From Owenia fusiformis (Eukaryota; Annelida; Polychaeta; Sabellida; Oweniidae), in the NCBI GenBank assembly GCA_903813345.2, contig CAIIXF020000009.1, positions 37,625,759 through 37,689,758 of the forward strand: 64,000 nt of DNA, read 5' to 3'. Position numbers and translations under genes: made by a program. Below, in pieces: positions 50,827 through 61,723 of this stretch; position 1 is the stretch's first letter, and each line of letters starts with the position of its first letter. Under the pieces are notes generated by a model. That model saw only the letters and a list, made by a program, of their open reading frames with translations. It made no database searches and had not been told where the DNA came from.

Positions 50827-50977
50827 AAAAAGTCTAGATAGACGTCAAATCCTGAAGCGTGTGTAATATGTGGAATTAAACGATCATTTCCAAATGAAGA
50901 TGACTTAACAGGGATAAAGACCTAATAGATAATGGATAAAATCAGATAGTTCAAATTGACAGCTCAAGCTTTTAGAA

Positions 50978-51156
50978 ATGAGTATAACCTTTAAAAACAA
51001 AATTATCTCAATCGATTGTTATGAAAAGCTAGAAAATAACAACAACGAAAAGTCAGCAAACACAAAGGGAAATACATCAGCGATTGCCGAAATTCTAAAA
51101 GATGGACACGTGGTGTTTTATAGTGACCATAATTCTATGGATTTGTTTATGCAAAG
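50978..51156 (+). CDS. Candidate first coding exon of a separate gene, unknown
   Basis: ATG at 50978 opens 59 codons ending at a strong donor (GCAAAG|GTAAGTG). It reads MSITFKNKIISIDCYEKLEN and later TSAIAEILKDGHVVFYSDHN. There is no membrane segment or recognisable domain. It begins 322 bp past the candidate stop at 50655 and could be a tandem neighbour. No following exon was identified. Confidence 0.3.
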
Positions 51157-52792
51157 GTAAGTGAATTTGACTGTAAAAGTGAATTTACCTTCACTGTGAC
51201 ATTTTAATTCATTTTTAACGACGTTTCCCAAAGATCCATATATAGCATTTAGATTTAATTTAGAAATATTTCTATTGACTAAATGTCAGCTATAATTGAC
51301 GCACCTGGCTTCATGTTCAATTTATGACAAATTATGATTGAATTAAAAAGAATTGATTTACCAATGATCCGAGTGACGGAGAAGGTGGTCACATTGGTCA
51401 TTGACACCGATGATCCAATTTACCATTTGCTTACGACGCTATATTTATTGACGTAACGCTAATTTCGGATAAAATCTTCGGCTAGGGATAAGAAACATTC
51501 ATGTACAATGAAGTACAATTACCATTACCATCTGTCTTTGACGATCGTTTAGATGTTACAATTGACATTTAGGAAAAGGCTTCGCTTAAATCTAATGAAA
51601 GCAGGAAATTTAACAAAAACAAATGGATTTTTTCTATTAGTTTCAGCTTTTTGTTCCCGTGTAAAAATAGACCTTATCGCGGCGATTCGTCTTGCACCAA
51701 GCCCATGTAACCCCTATCCTTTTCTCTTTGGTGTAAAGGGAGTCGCTAGATAGATACAGATGATGTATATATGCAAGACGAGATGACTGATCTCCTTGCA
51801 GTGTATCCACCTTTCTGAACTGTGCAATATATTCTGATTTTGCTTACACAGGCGTGATATGTTTTTCAGTTTTTTTTTCAAAGTCGTACTTGGGTTTTAG
51901 ATGTGTTTGGATGTAATCACACGCGGGTGCATTTAAAATATTTTGATAACGCTAGTAGAACGTCAAGGTTATCCACATTTCAGAGTCAGGTTCAGGCCCT
52001 TAAAACGATTAGCGTTTATAAAATGTATATACAGATATAAAAGTTATATTTTCTTATTCATATATTAACTTTGTTTCATTGGTCAAAATCACATTGCACA
52101 AACAAATATTTTGAGTACTCAATTCTGGTGAATAAACTTCTTAAAACTACATTTCTGCTTAGTTCAATTTTGTGTCAGTATTAGGATAAAAGAGATGCTG
52201 AATTACATGTTTTATTTTGTATTGCACAATCTTTGCTAGATAACCCCTTAAGTTCCATTTACTTAATGCATCCGCAGGTGCGTGATAATGCCTTCCATCA
52301 TTGAGGTATATTAGTTATATAATCTATTGAATCGACTTGTACTTTAACAAATGACATTTATTTTGTATTCATGCCCTGAAGAACCTAGTGGTCCTTTTAT
52401 AATAGACTAGATGCGAGTAGAAATAATTTTGATTTACGTCATTAAATATTCAAAATTCAGTCAAAGTGATGTCATATTTGAAATCTACATGTAGAAGTAC
52501 ATCTAGAAATATGGTTTCGAAAATTGTTTATTTACTTTGAAAAATTAATTTTTTTTGAAAATGTGACTTCTAGTTCGGGTTGATTCCCCATAGACCCCAT
52601 GTTACAAAATCACAAAAACTAAAATATCTTTTCTTGTATTGGACAGATAAAATTTTCCTTTACTGGACATATTTTAATTTACATAACAATTAGATACATA
52701 AGGGTTATATGAAAATTGAACCACTAAAACAGATGTAATTTAAGTTAAAGGGAACATTCTACTATACCCGCCATGCTATCTGACCCGAACGA
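51157..52792. other. No gene recognised
   Basis: The plus frame 51553-51753 has an acceptor-like start but no known domain. The remainder is AT-rich. Confidence 0.35.
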
Positions 52793-52804
52793 GCCATCTG
52801 GTGG
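52793..52804 (-). promoter_or_regulatory. CTCF-like core motif
   Basis: The minus strand reads CCACCAGATGGC, a full match to CCASYAGRKGGC, and lies in the same orientation as the match at 12785-12797. Function is inferred from the motif only. Confidence 0.35.
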
Positions 52805-55800
52805 TTAAACTGGTAACTACTTACTCGCATCTGCGTTATTGTGATCGCGTATCCTTTTCCACACTTTTCAATGTACACTACAATGATGCACGCATACTAT
52901 ATGCCCCCAGATTACCCACCTTCATATATGGGTAAACATACAATAAATAATACAGTTTTTATTTTAACTATGAAAAATCTGATGAAATCATAGATGGAGA
53001 TTATTTGCGCCGCCAAAATATGGCGAACATGAAACAATGCATCCCGTTCTATCGATGTATTTCTGACTGAAGGAACACACAGGAATAGAAAATCAGAAAC
53101 TGGGAAATGTGTGACCCATCTTTCTGTCTTACAAGGTTCAAAATGTATATCCACATGGTAACATGATAAATACCATTTCAATTGAGAAAATCAATGATTT
53201 GAATGTTTATTCCTTTTACAAATATCATATCAGGCTCCAATGAATCCATTTCAGAAAATACCAAAAATGATACTTTAAAATGCCATTTGAAGAAAACTAT
53301 ATATTGAGTGACCGTCCATACGGAATCCACCCGGCTGTTAGATTTATACTAAAATGCTCTTAAAGCATAAATAGCTATCTCCGTATAGATATGACACTTG
53401 CATCATATCTGAATCACTTTTTTATTAGATATTATTAAGATAATCGAATAAATCAATTTGGTAAAATTGGAATAAAAGAAACCCTGGACATGTGCTAGGC
53501 TACTATAATACAACAGTCAGCCGTGTATACACTGACGTTAACTTTTGCCTAAGTTCAAAATTTGAATTAAAATTATGGAGACTTTGTTGAAGGGTTGCAT
53601 TCTTTGTTCGCCCTCTACGAGTACAAACATTTCAGCGTCTTCAGTTCGTATCCTTTCTACGACCTCAAAGCCACTCGGCTGTGCGATGTTGTTTTAGCAC
53701 TCATAGTTACTTATACTGCTGAAGTTTCCTTCTGCCATATGATAATATGCCTGTCTGATTTAATTAAAGGTGTGAAAATAGCAATGGATATAGGTGATAT
53801 TTATAAACGATGCGATGGTAGAAAAATCAATCTTTCGAATGCACATGCCATCATCTAGGAAGAATGAAGAAATGTGTATGTGATGTCTAAGAAGCACTGC
53901 GTTCATGGGATGGGAGATGCGTAATAACCTTGGTGGCTTATTCTATTTTGAACGTTCAATGTGTGTGCCATTTACACATGTGAGAAGGTAGATGTTTCCA
54001 AGAGTGGTGGGCGGGGGAGAGAGTTTTGCAAAATGATCATTGCCCTCCGGCTAAATGAACGGTCTATCGAGTACAGATCTGTTAGATAGTTATATTCTTT
54101 TAGCACTGCTATGCCAGTGTTGACATAGCAGTGGAAAATAAATAGATACGAAAACAAGCAAAGCCTTGATATTCCATTGGCGGCATGTGGCTCACTGCTG
54201 ACATATCCGAACACAGATTGAAATCGGATTTACTTGAGTAAAAATATTTTTGTCTATGCTATTCTAATCTTTGCCTCTCGATTATTCTCCCAGTGTATTC
54301 ATTTGCTTAAATTGATCTTGGATGTGCTGTTAGACTGAGAGCAGGTTAAATATCAAAAGAATGGCCTTTGATGTTCAAGTTAACTCTACCTGTAAGTCTC
54401 TAGACAAAGCTCTTTCTATTGTTTAAATGATCTGATTCTGTAAACACAATTGCCATTTAAACGTTTCAGGAACGAACAACTTGACATCGAATTGTACGTA
54501 AGTTTATCTAGATGATATCGTTATAAATGACTCAGTGTTATGGTTATACCCTAACAATACTTCCATATCCGCAGATATTTATCGAATACAAAAGTTAGTT
54601 TTCATAGGCCTTGCGCAAAGTTTGAAAATAGTGTTTATTCATAAAAATGACTTGAAAATATTTGATTTTTAGATCATTAAATAATGCAATAAACACTGTA
54701 AAACACATTGTATTCTATACCAATATGTACATGTATGCGCAAGTGCCAGCGAGAAAACACCAAATATGTTTACAGAACACAGCAAGTAAAAGAAAACATC
54801 TTAAGACTACAAAAAAATTTTGGGCCCCTAAAACCGAAAAGTGGGCCCAAATTTTGAAAATCTGAGGCCCATTTTCTTCAAAATTTGGCCTAAAATTAAA
54901 AAAATGAGGCCTTAGAAGGCCTAACACCAAGGGATATTTCACTCATTCGGAAGTTAGAGCATCATTCTCAAATGATGTGGGACGGACAAAATCCAATCTC
55001 GAAGTCCATAAGCGTTTCAAAGGGTCAACATCAATCCGCAAACCCGACGCTATTATCCATAAAAAAAAATTCACAATGGTCATCAGGAGAGAGATATAGC
55101 TGGTTTTGATCCCTTTTTTCAACCACTGATGTCAAAGCTGGGATCATACCTAAAAAAGAATACAATACAATACAAGTGTGGAAAAAGTATCTTTGTCAAA
55201 ACATTATACTTATAACAAAAATATCACAGTCTTGAATGATACTGCTTGAATGATATAAAATACTAATCTACATGAGTAATATTGTCGATGTGTGATAAAA
55301 ATAAGAGAGTGGAAAAATTCCAGTTTACCATGAATCAAAAATAGGCAATAGAGAGGACCACCAGGATCGAATGGTAGCCGACCCCTCAAGATCCAAACTT
55401 GCAATCTCTTAAATGGATTCCAAACATTACCATTACGTTGGAGGAAATATCGAAAGAAAAATACCAAAACGAGACTCACGAGTTGCAGATGGGGTCAATA
55501 TAAGCTTATTATCACATGAGAAACCTTTGATTGACCGAGTGTTAAATTGGACAATCAGTGTCAATTATGATTATAAATGAAGAGAAATTGTTCCTCGTGG
55601 AACACACCACAGATGGTGATCCGTATGAGCAATGTCAGATGCTTTGAGATTTGATTGGAGTTATTCCGACGCCAACACTATGCAAAGTTGAAGTTGTAAC
55701 CTGAATGCAATCATTTGAGGCAGGTGTTATCATTGTTGCCATGGATATCAAATGATGTACAATATTGACGTAATTCAACCACATGAAAAGTCCATCCTTT

Positions 55801-56370
55801 TGATTCTAAGAAATTAAGAAGTATTACCTTATAACGTTTTATCAGATAACGTTTTACATGATATAGCTCTATCGCAAAACCTGATAGGTAGTTGGTTAGA
55901 AACCAATATTTAAAACCAAAATATTACTAATCCGATATTATTTTTGTAATCGTATCAGGACCCAAATACAAATAGTGATAAACAGATATTTGAATGATGA
56001 GCACGTGACGACTTCTAACAAACTGAAATTGGTCTACGGAGGCGATGAGCGTGTCAGTCATGATGAACTCAAGGCAATGTCCAGTAATGTACGTGACATG
56101 TATATTAAAAGAACGGAGAAAAACTGAAATCCACATAAGAATGGTGGGAGTAGTGATCGGTTGCCGAGGTTTTGATGTAACGATTTACCTAATTAGTAAA
56201 TAGGTTTAAGCAAAGATATTTTACCGATATGAGTCTATGTATATAGTTTTACCAAGATGAGCCTGTAATACACCTATGTATTTATATTTACAATGAGATT
56301 TGGTTTGATAAATGATAGGTGGACAATATCATATTGTAGCTAAAGGGTAATAGGTAAAGTGTAGGTTAAC
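52805..56370. other. No gene recognised
   Basis: Contains a GGCC-rich fold-back (54844-54890) and an ATACA simple repeat near 55155-55178 that may be a retroposon tail. Open frames at 53595-53858 and 55210-55479 have no known domain. Confidence 0.35.
54844..54890. repeat. GGCC-AAATTTT fold-back
   Basis: GGCCCAAATTTTGAA (54844-54858) pairs with TTCAAAATTTGGCC (54877-54890). Related TTTTGGGCCCC and GAGGCC pieces flank it, suggesting a short internally repetitive element. Confidence 0.55.
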
Positions 56371-56407
56371 TGACGGCGTCAACGCGGTAGCCTGGCGTCC
56401 GTCAACA
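56371..56407. repeat. 37-bp G+C-rich repeat, copy 1
   Basis: Starts TGACGGCGTCAACGCGGTAG and ends CCGTCAACA; 65% G+C in a strongly AT-rich context. TGACGG and CCGTCA form an inverted pair within the unit. 36 of 37 bases match copy 2. Confidence 0.85.
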
Positions 56408-56464
56408 GCAAATATTAGGTGGAGAACTTGTTTTTCTTATATTATGTAACAGATAGTAGTAACT

Positions 56465-56501
56465 TGACGGCGTCAACGCGGTAGCCTGACGTCCGTCAAC
56501 A
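56465..56501. repeat. 37-bp G+C-rich repeat, copy 2
   Basis: Identical to copy 1 except for one G-to-A change (CCTGACG for CCTGGCG). The start-to-start distance is 94 bp. The spacer between the copies is ordinary AT-rich sequence. Confidence 0.85.
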
Positions 56502-56529
56502 TCAGTGATTGGTTGTAAATAAACATTTT

Positions 56530-56626
56530 AATTGTTTTTATTATTGTATGTGTCTTTTATATGTATTGTAATAATTAATTATTATTATCTCCAAAAATGG
56601 AGGCGAAATAAATATAATAATAATCA
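56530..56626 (+). mobile_element. Possible retroposon 3' end with TAA-rich tail
   Basis: CCAAAAATGGAGGCGAAATAA followed by ATATAATAATAAT resembles the poly(A)-signal-plus-microsatellite tails of several invertebrate non-LTR retrotransposons. No upstream reverse transcriptase frame remains. Speculative. Confidence 0.25.
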
Positions 56627-58213
56627 CATGCTCATTTAATAATTTTGTTTCTCTTAAATATTTCCTATGAGTTGCGACTCAAGCGGAGTTAACCCTATCA
56701 GGTCTCCTCGTTTAGGGAATCAATACCTTAACACAACATATCATATAAATTATTCTAGCCAAAGGTCCGCATATACATTTTCGATCCTCGAGAGCTCTCA
56801 CGAATAAATAATCTAATCGAATCAATGTCAATACTTTAATTAGCTAATCTACAACACTAGTCAGATATTTACAGGTGAATCGTAGATATTTTCAAATCAT
56901 GCAAGTGCTACGTCTCTACAATGTTTTATTGATAAGTCCCATCACGTGGGACACTTGGGAGTTAATGGTAAACTGCTACCAGAACTTTTTAATAGTTTGA
57001 TTTTGCTGTATATTAAACACAGTAAATATCGTTAGCTTTTTTATTTACATTTTATTTCAGGGAAGAAACATGATAAAGCAGTCACAAATTACAATGCATA
57101 CTACATAAAGTTAGTTAATAGTTATGTATGCATATAGTTAGAACCATTCCACGTGCCCCATGGGAGATACTCTTTCCAATATATGTTTGCGTCTCTATAA
57201 GAGAGTCTTCATCTACACTTAGTAAGAACTAGGCTCTATGTTCACTACCCTTTGCAAGAGTTTTGCTTCGGTTCTAAAAAATATCTTCATCATTTTGATA
57301 TTTAAAAGCCACGCTTAATCTAACATGTGTGACAATATTTATTTTTACTCCAGAGATGGCCCAATAACACTCTTATATCCCCCTGCCTTTTGGAGGGTAA
57401 AAAATCTATGTTTAAAGCTGTGAATATACATGTAGTTCCTGAAAGTACTCTTTAGCAACGCCTTCTTGAATAAAAATGTGTTAGTGATGTACGTTGAATT
57501 GTTGACATGTAAAGTATGTATTATGATAAAAGTTTTTATTAGAAATAAACATGTTCTTAAAACATTGGAACATTATGACATGTACTGGTTGACCAGATTC
57601 ATACTCCAATTTCTGAGAAATGAATAGATGGCGGGAACAGCAGGTCAGAACTTTTGATATATAAATGATCAAATCTTTTTCAAACTTTTATCACTGGTAG
57701 GGGACATATTGTTCTATAGCATGGTATACATGTTTGATTTTTCGAAATCTTGGATTCAGAAATATATAAGTTCAAATTTGTACGATGGCCCATTGGATTA
57801 ACATTGTCTGGTTAACTGTGTGTTCTCCCAGATACTGTATGTAGAATCAAAATGCTTCATAGTTATAGCACTAGGATATCTGCCAAAGGGTAACATATAC
57901 CCTATTCCATTATTTTACATGGTTACATTATGATTAATTTTACCCAAAGAAGCAAATGGTAAATACTACTCTCTGACGAAGAAAGACAAATTTACAGGTT
58001 TTAATATCCCCAAAAGTAGCTGCCATTCCCTTTCTTAAGATATTGAGTATAAAATATATACTAACTACTTCTGAATGAGGCCATGGGATTTTGAAACAGC
58101 GATTATTATTGGCTAGCTGACTTTTGATCGACTTAACCTGATTGGGTAAAGCACGATCAATGGATTATCTCTTATTCAAAGAGATGAAGCTGAATTTTAA
58201 AGTCGAAAATCTA
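56627..58213. other. No gene recognised
   Basis: AT-rich, with no exon-like segment and no evident repeat. Confidence 0.35.
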
Positions 58214-58297
58214 TTACCCTTGCATTCGTTCAACTTCACTTTTTAAAAGCTTCGTCTTCACCCAAGGATAGCTTATAACTAGACTCTGCGCTCAGGG
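58214..58297 (+). repeat. Dispersed CTTCGTCTTC block, copy 3 of 4
   Basis: CCCTTGCATTCGTTCAACTTC, CTTTTTAAAAGCTTCGTCTTC and ACTAGACTCTGCGCTCAGGG are shared with the copies at 36.6, 38.1 and 62.4 kb. This copy has a short insertion after CTTCGTCTTC. It precedes the double fold-back at 58617-58865. Confidence 0.75.
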
Positions 58298-58616
58298 AAC
58301 AGAACATTAAACTTGAAGAATAGTTGCATCAATATTTGATTCAACATTTCTGATAGATGTTTGAGAAAAACGATAGGGGCATTGTGTACTTTCCCATGGT
58401 GGGGTTGTTATAACTATTACGATCTTACTGGAAAGAAGATCTGGCTGACTGGTTTCTGGAGATTCCCTATACAAACATCTCTATAAAACCTATCACTTTA
58501 GAAAATTGCAACTGCAACATCGAAATCGATAGATATGAAATGATATCAATATATGATTTTATCGTATGATCTGTAAAATGAAGCCCTCTGATTGGTCAGT
58601 TCTTGTGCTGTACCAA

Positions 58617-58709
58617 TCTGTATTGCTACTGAGATTGTCCCCGTTGATCATCTCCGTCGCAATACAGAAAATATTGGTACGGAAGAGACAATCTCAGTAG
58701 CAATACAGA
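58617..58709. repeat. Perfect 23-bp-arm inverted repeat
   Basis: The arm 58617-58639, starting TCTGTATTGCTACTGAG, is exactly reversed at 58687-58709. The 47-bp loop contains CAATACAG and GGTAC, which also pair with sequence at the stem base, giving alternative foldings. CTGATTGGTCAG, itself a near-palindrome, lies 28 bp upstream. Confidence 0.9.
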
Positions 58710-58727
58710 GGATCACACGATAAAAAC

Positions 58728-58865
58728 GTTATTGAACGATTTGAAGTACAATACAGGATATATTCTGTCTCGATATTCTGTATTGGCACTCGACTTCGTC
58801 TCGTTCCAATACGGAATTTCTCGAGCAGAATATATCCTGTATTGCACTCCAAATCATTCAATAAC
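58728..58865. repeat. 40-bp-arm inverted repeat adjoining the previous fold-back
   Basis: GTTATTGAACGATTTG...GGATATATTCTG (58728-58767) is reversed at 58826-58865 with about four mismatches. The loop holds further TATTCTGTATTGG and CCAATACGGAAT pieces that also pair. With the preceding stem it forms a 250-bp double-hairpin element using the same CAATACAG core. Confidence 0.9.
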
Positions 58866-59790
58866 TTATAGTATTGTGCTTCTAAAATTAAGTTAGCGAA
58901 AGGTTTTCAGATCGTGAGTATTTCTTTCTTTCTGTAATTTATTTTGGTAATTACTATCACACATTGCACACACATCGCCAATAAAATCCAGAGCCCTAAT
59001 AATATCTTTATTGAGTCATATGTTGCTAACATTAGATATGAAAATGAAAGTGCCATAAACCACTGCTTAAAGTGCAGATACATGCAGATAATGCAATGAA
59101 TATCATTCTTGATTTATGGATAATAGGATTCCGATTCGTGTTATCAAGAGAAATGACAGCCCCATTCATTGAACCCTAATTTAGATCATGCTTTCGGCCA
59201 TCCAAGACTGAGTCGTATCAAACTTTGACTGCGTTGTTATTAATATCTCGGGTGATTTAGGTTCTCGTGAGTAGGAGTCGCTTCGGTGCAACCTTGCAAC
59301 GTTTGAGAGATAATTTTACATATTGCTTGGAGAAAATTGAATTTTATATCCATTCTTCGAGGCGATACGGCGTGAATTCTAGATATATCTTTTTCTTGGG
59401 TAAGACTGTAACATAAATAAACCAATACTTGCAGAAAACCAAATGTTTTACATAATCCATGTTTTATTTTTCTAACTTTTTATTTTTCCAATAACGGCCA
59501 TGCATAAAAGTGAGTTTGTCCATTTTAAATTGAATTACACACAATTATTTCATCTACAAATAAGATTCTTGGATAATAGACATAGTTCGCTGGACCATAA
59601 CGCTTTTCTGAATGATGGAGTAGATGAGATTTAACTTAGTAGATGAGTTGCCATATGATGATATTTTCCGAAGCAGAAATGTTCCTATTGTAAACATCTT
59701 TATTTTGAATTTTTACTACGTATGTAAAGACTAAATGAACGGCTGATCGATGGTTCTGCTTGCATCTCTTTTGAATTTCTTCTTTTTTCC
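58866..59790. other. No gene recognised
   Basis: AT-rich, with no coding or repeat signal beyond short open frames. Confidence 0.35.
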
Positions 59791-59995
59791 TCTATATTTA
59801 GACATAGTTAAAGGTGCATTGACGGTACCGCTTACACCCCTTTTTGGATTTCCACATTTTACTCTATATTTAGACTCGGTTAAAGGTGCATTGACGGTAC
59901 CGCTTCCATCCTTTTTTAGATTTCCACATTTTCCTCTATATTTAGACTTAGTTAAAGGTGCATTGACACCCCTCTTTGGATTTCCAAAAAATTGA
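59791..59995 (+). repeat. 72-bp tandem repeat, 3 copies (third shortened)
   Basis: Units start at 59791, 59863 and 59935 with TCTATATTTAGAC. They continue GTTAAAGGTGCATTGACGG, TACCGCTT and TTTGGATTTCCACATTTT. The unit is 24 codons, so an 81-codon open frame (59750-59995) spans the array. That frame is most likely a consequence of the repeat length. A fourth copy lies 150 bp on and is split by a mobile element. Confidence 0.9.
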
Positions 59996-60145
59996 GAAAA
60001 TTTGGAGGTATTGGAGTCATGTTACGTTTCAATCAATATTATAAGTTATTTCATCGCCGGTTAATTAAATAAAAATTCAAACGTTAAGAGGCTTTAACAC
60101 GTAGTTCAATGGGGGGCTAAGGCTGCCAAACTTATGGAGGGGAGT

Positions 60146-60169
60146 GTATATTTAGACTTACTTAGTTAA
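60146..60169 (+). repeat. Left half of a split 72-bp repeat copy
   Basis: GTGTATATTTAGACTTACTT then AGTTAA matches the first part of the 72-bp unit. The copy resumes at 61516 with TTAAAGGGGCATTGACCGTA and CCGCTTATACCC. The break is exactly at TTAA. Confidence 0.8.
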
Positions 60170-61519
60170 GGTGCCATGGTAGTTAACAGGAAATGACAAA
60201 ACAGGAAGTGACAAAAAACATTTTCTGAACCAAGATATCAGAGTTCTGTTTTGACTACCAGTCAGTTTAACTAGTTCTACATATCATTGACATGACGAGG
60301 ATCACAATGGCCATGGTCAGAATGACCCTAAACATGATGAAATAACTTTTCCAGCCCTCTGAAAATGTGACTGAAAAATAGCTAAAAGTAGGAGCTTAGG
60401 AAAGGTCACTGAACAGAATCGTTTGAATTTATTGCTCTAATAATGATACATTCTTTGAAAATTTGATATCATTCGTTGAAAAAGAAAAAAATGAAACTAA
60501 ATGAATTGAAAAGCGATCTATTTTCCTTTTTATGACCGCCCATTTTTGTTTCAGACAATATTCTAAAAGGACAAGGTGCAATTATTGGCAAATATCCCTA
60601 TGGTCAAAATGAATCATTCGTAGGTGTAACATGAAGAATAAAATGTCATATAATACTTTGGAAAATATTAAAGTGCTCGGACACACATAAGCTGACATAG
60701 GGATCATTTCGTTCAGTAAGGTTGTATTGACTTACATGGGGCTGTGCACCATTTACTTAACATGAGGATATCAGCAGATCCCAATAGAGGCCATTGGTTT
60801 CCATTGATTATCACAGAAATACAAAAAATACACTATGACTTTAATCGATTGCAAACTTAATAATTTCACAATACGATACAAATGGTTTATCTCATCAAAT
60901 GTGCAAATATGAAGTTTGCAATCGATTCAGGTCATATTTAAAATTAAAAGATTGTACATTTTTTCATCATTTTTTCCCTACAAAATGGCTATAGAAAAAT
61001 GCTCCAAAAGCAACTTTTACACTTATCAAATATCATACAAGTTTGTAAAACCAAAGATTATACTATTATATTTCATTATGTAGTAACATATTTGGATAAG
61101 ATGCAGGTATGCGTAGGATGTAAATGGATTTTGACAGACACAAAAATACTTCCTGGTTTGGAATCTATGCCTCTACACTTCATGATTGAATTATGACCCT
61201 AATACGTGGCCTATACATCAATACAGTGCTGAATATAGGTCGACAAGATACTAGTGTGCATATAAATGTAATAATTGAAGCAGAATATTGAAAAATCAGA
61301 TGAATTATTTTTTTCCCATGGGGAGATCCCAATGGAGGGTGTATAAGGTCCTTTGTATTGTATCATTTAGAGCAATATATTGAGCACATTTTCTGAAAGA
61401 TGCAAAAGATTCTGTTAAGTGACCTTTCCTATGCTCTTGCTTCAAAAGATGTTTGAAATCAAGCATGGTTTTGTCACTTCCTGTTTTATCGTTTCCTGTT
61501 AAGTATCATGAGACCTTAA
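60166..61519. mobile_element. 1.35-kb non-autonomous TTAA element
   Basis: The element body spans 60170-61515, between TTAA at 60166-60169 and 61516-61519. The ends are GGTGCCATGGTAGTTAACAG and the reverse of GGTCTCATGATACTTAACAG. Both arms then carry two copies of ACAGGAA(A/G)(T/C)GA(C/T)AAAA. Similarity of the arms continues inward in patches: AGGAAAGGTCACT, AACAGAATC and TTGCTCTAA. The flanks rejoin into one uninterrupted 72-bp repeat unit, so the TTAA target duplication is directly visible. No transposase frame is present. The TTAA target suggests piggyBac- or Kolobok-type mobilisation; the termini differ from those of the 28.7-kb element. Confidence 0.88.
60842..60930. repeat. Central hairpin of the 1.35-kb TTAA element
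   Basis: TAATCGATTGCAAACTT near 60842-60858 pairs with AAGTTTGCAATCGATT (60914-60929) around a 55-base loop. It lies at the middle of the element, so the whole element is close to one large imperfect palindrome. Confidence 0.8.
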
Positions 61520-61548
61520 AGGGGCATTGACCGTACCGCTTATACCCA
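61516..61548 (+). repeat. Right half of the split 72-bp repeat copy
   Basis: TTAAAGGGGCATTGACCGTA followed by CCGCTTATACCC continues the unit interrupted at 60169. Confidence 0.85.
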
Positions 61549-61616
61549 TTCCTTTTATCCAACATTCTCTTGAATGCTCTTGAATAATTGTCTAGTTACA
61601 TAGGCTGCCATAATTT

Positions 61617-61723
61617 TGTTCTTATATCAAGTTAGTATCCTCGAACGATTCTCTCGCGAGATATAATATCATGTTATTGTTCTTATATCACGTTAGTGCC
61701 CTTGAATAATTCTCTAACGTGAT
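61617..61723. repeat. ~60-bp tandem duplication with a palindromic unit
   Basis: TTGTTCTTATATCA(A/C)GTTAGT followed by a TCT-rich middle occurs twice (about 61617 and 61677). In the second copy ATCACGTTAG and CTAACGTGAT form a perfect 10-bp stem (61687-61723). The first copy ends CTCTCGCGAGA instead. Confidence 0.7.

Noticed and set aside
55360-55385. tRNA B-box-like TTCGATCC on the minus strand
   Set aside because: No A box at the proper distance and no foldable cloverleaf, so neither a tRNA nor a clear SINE.
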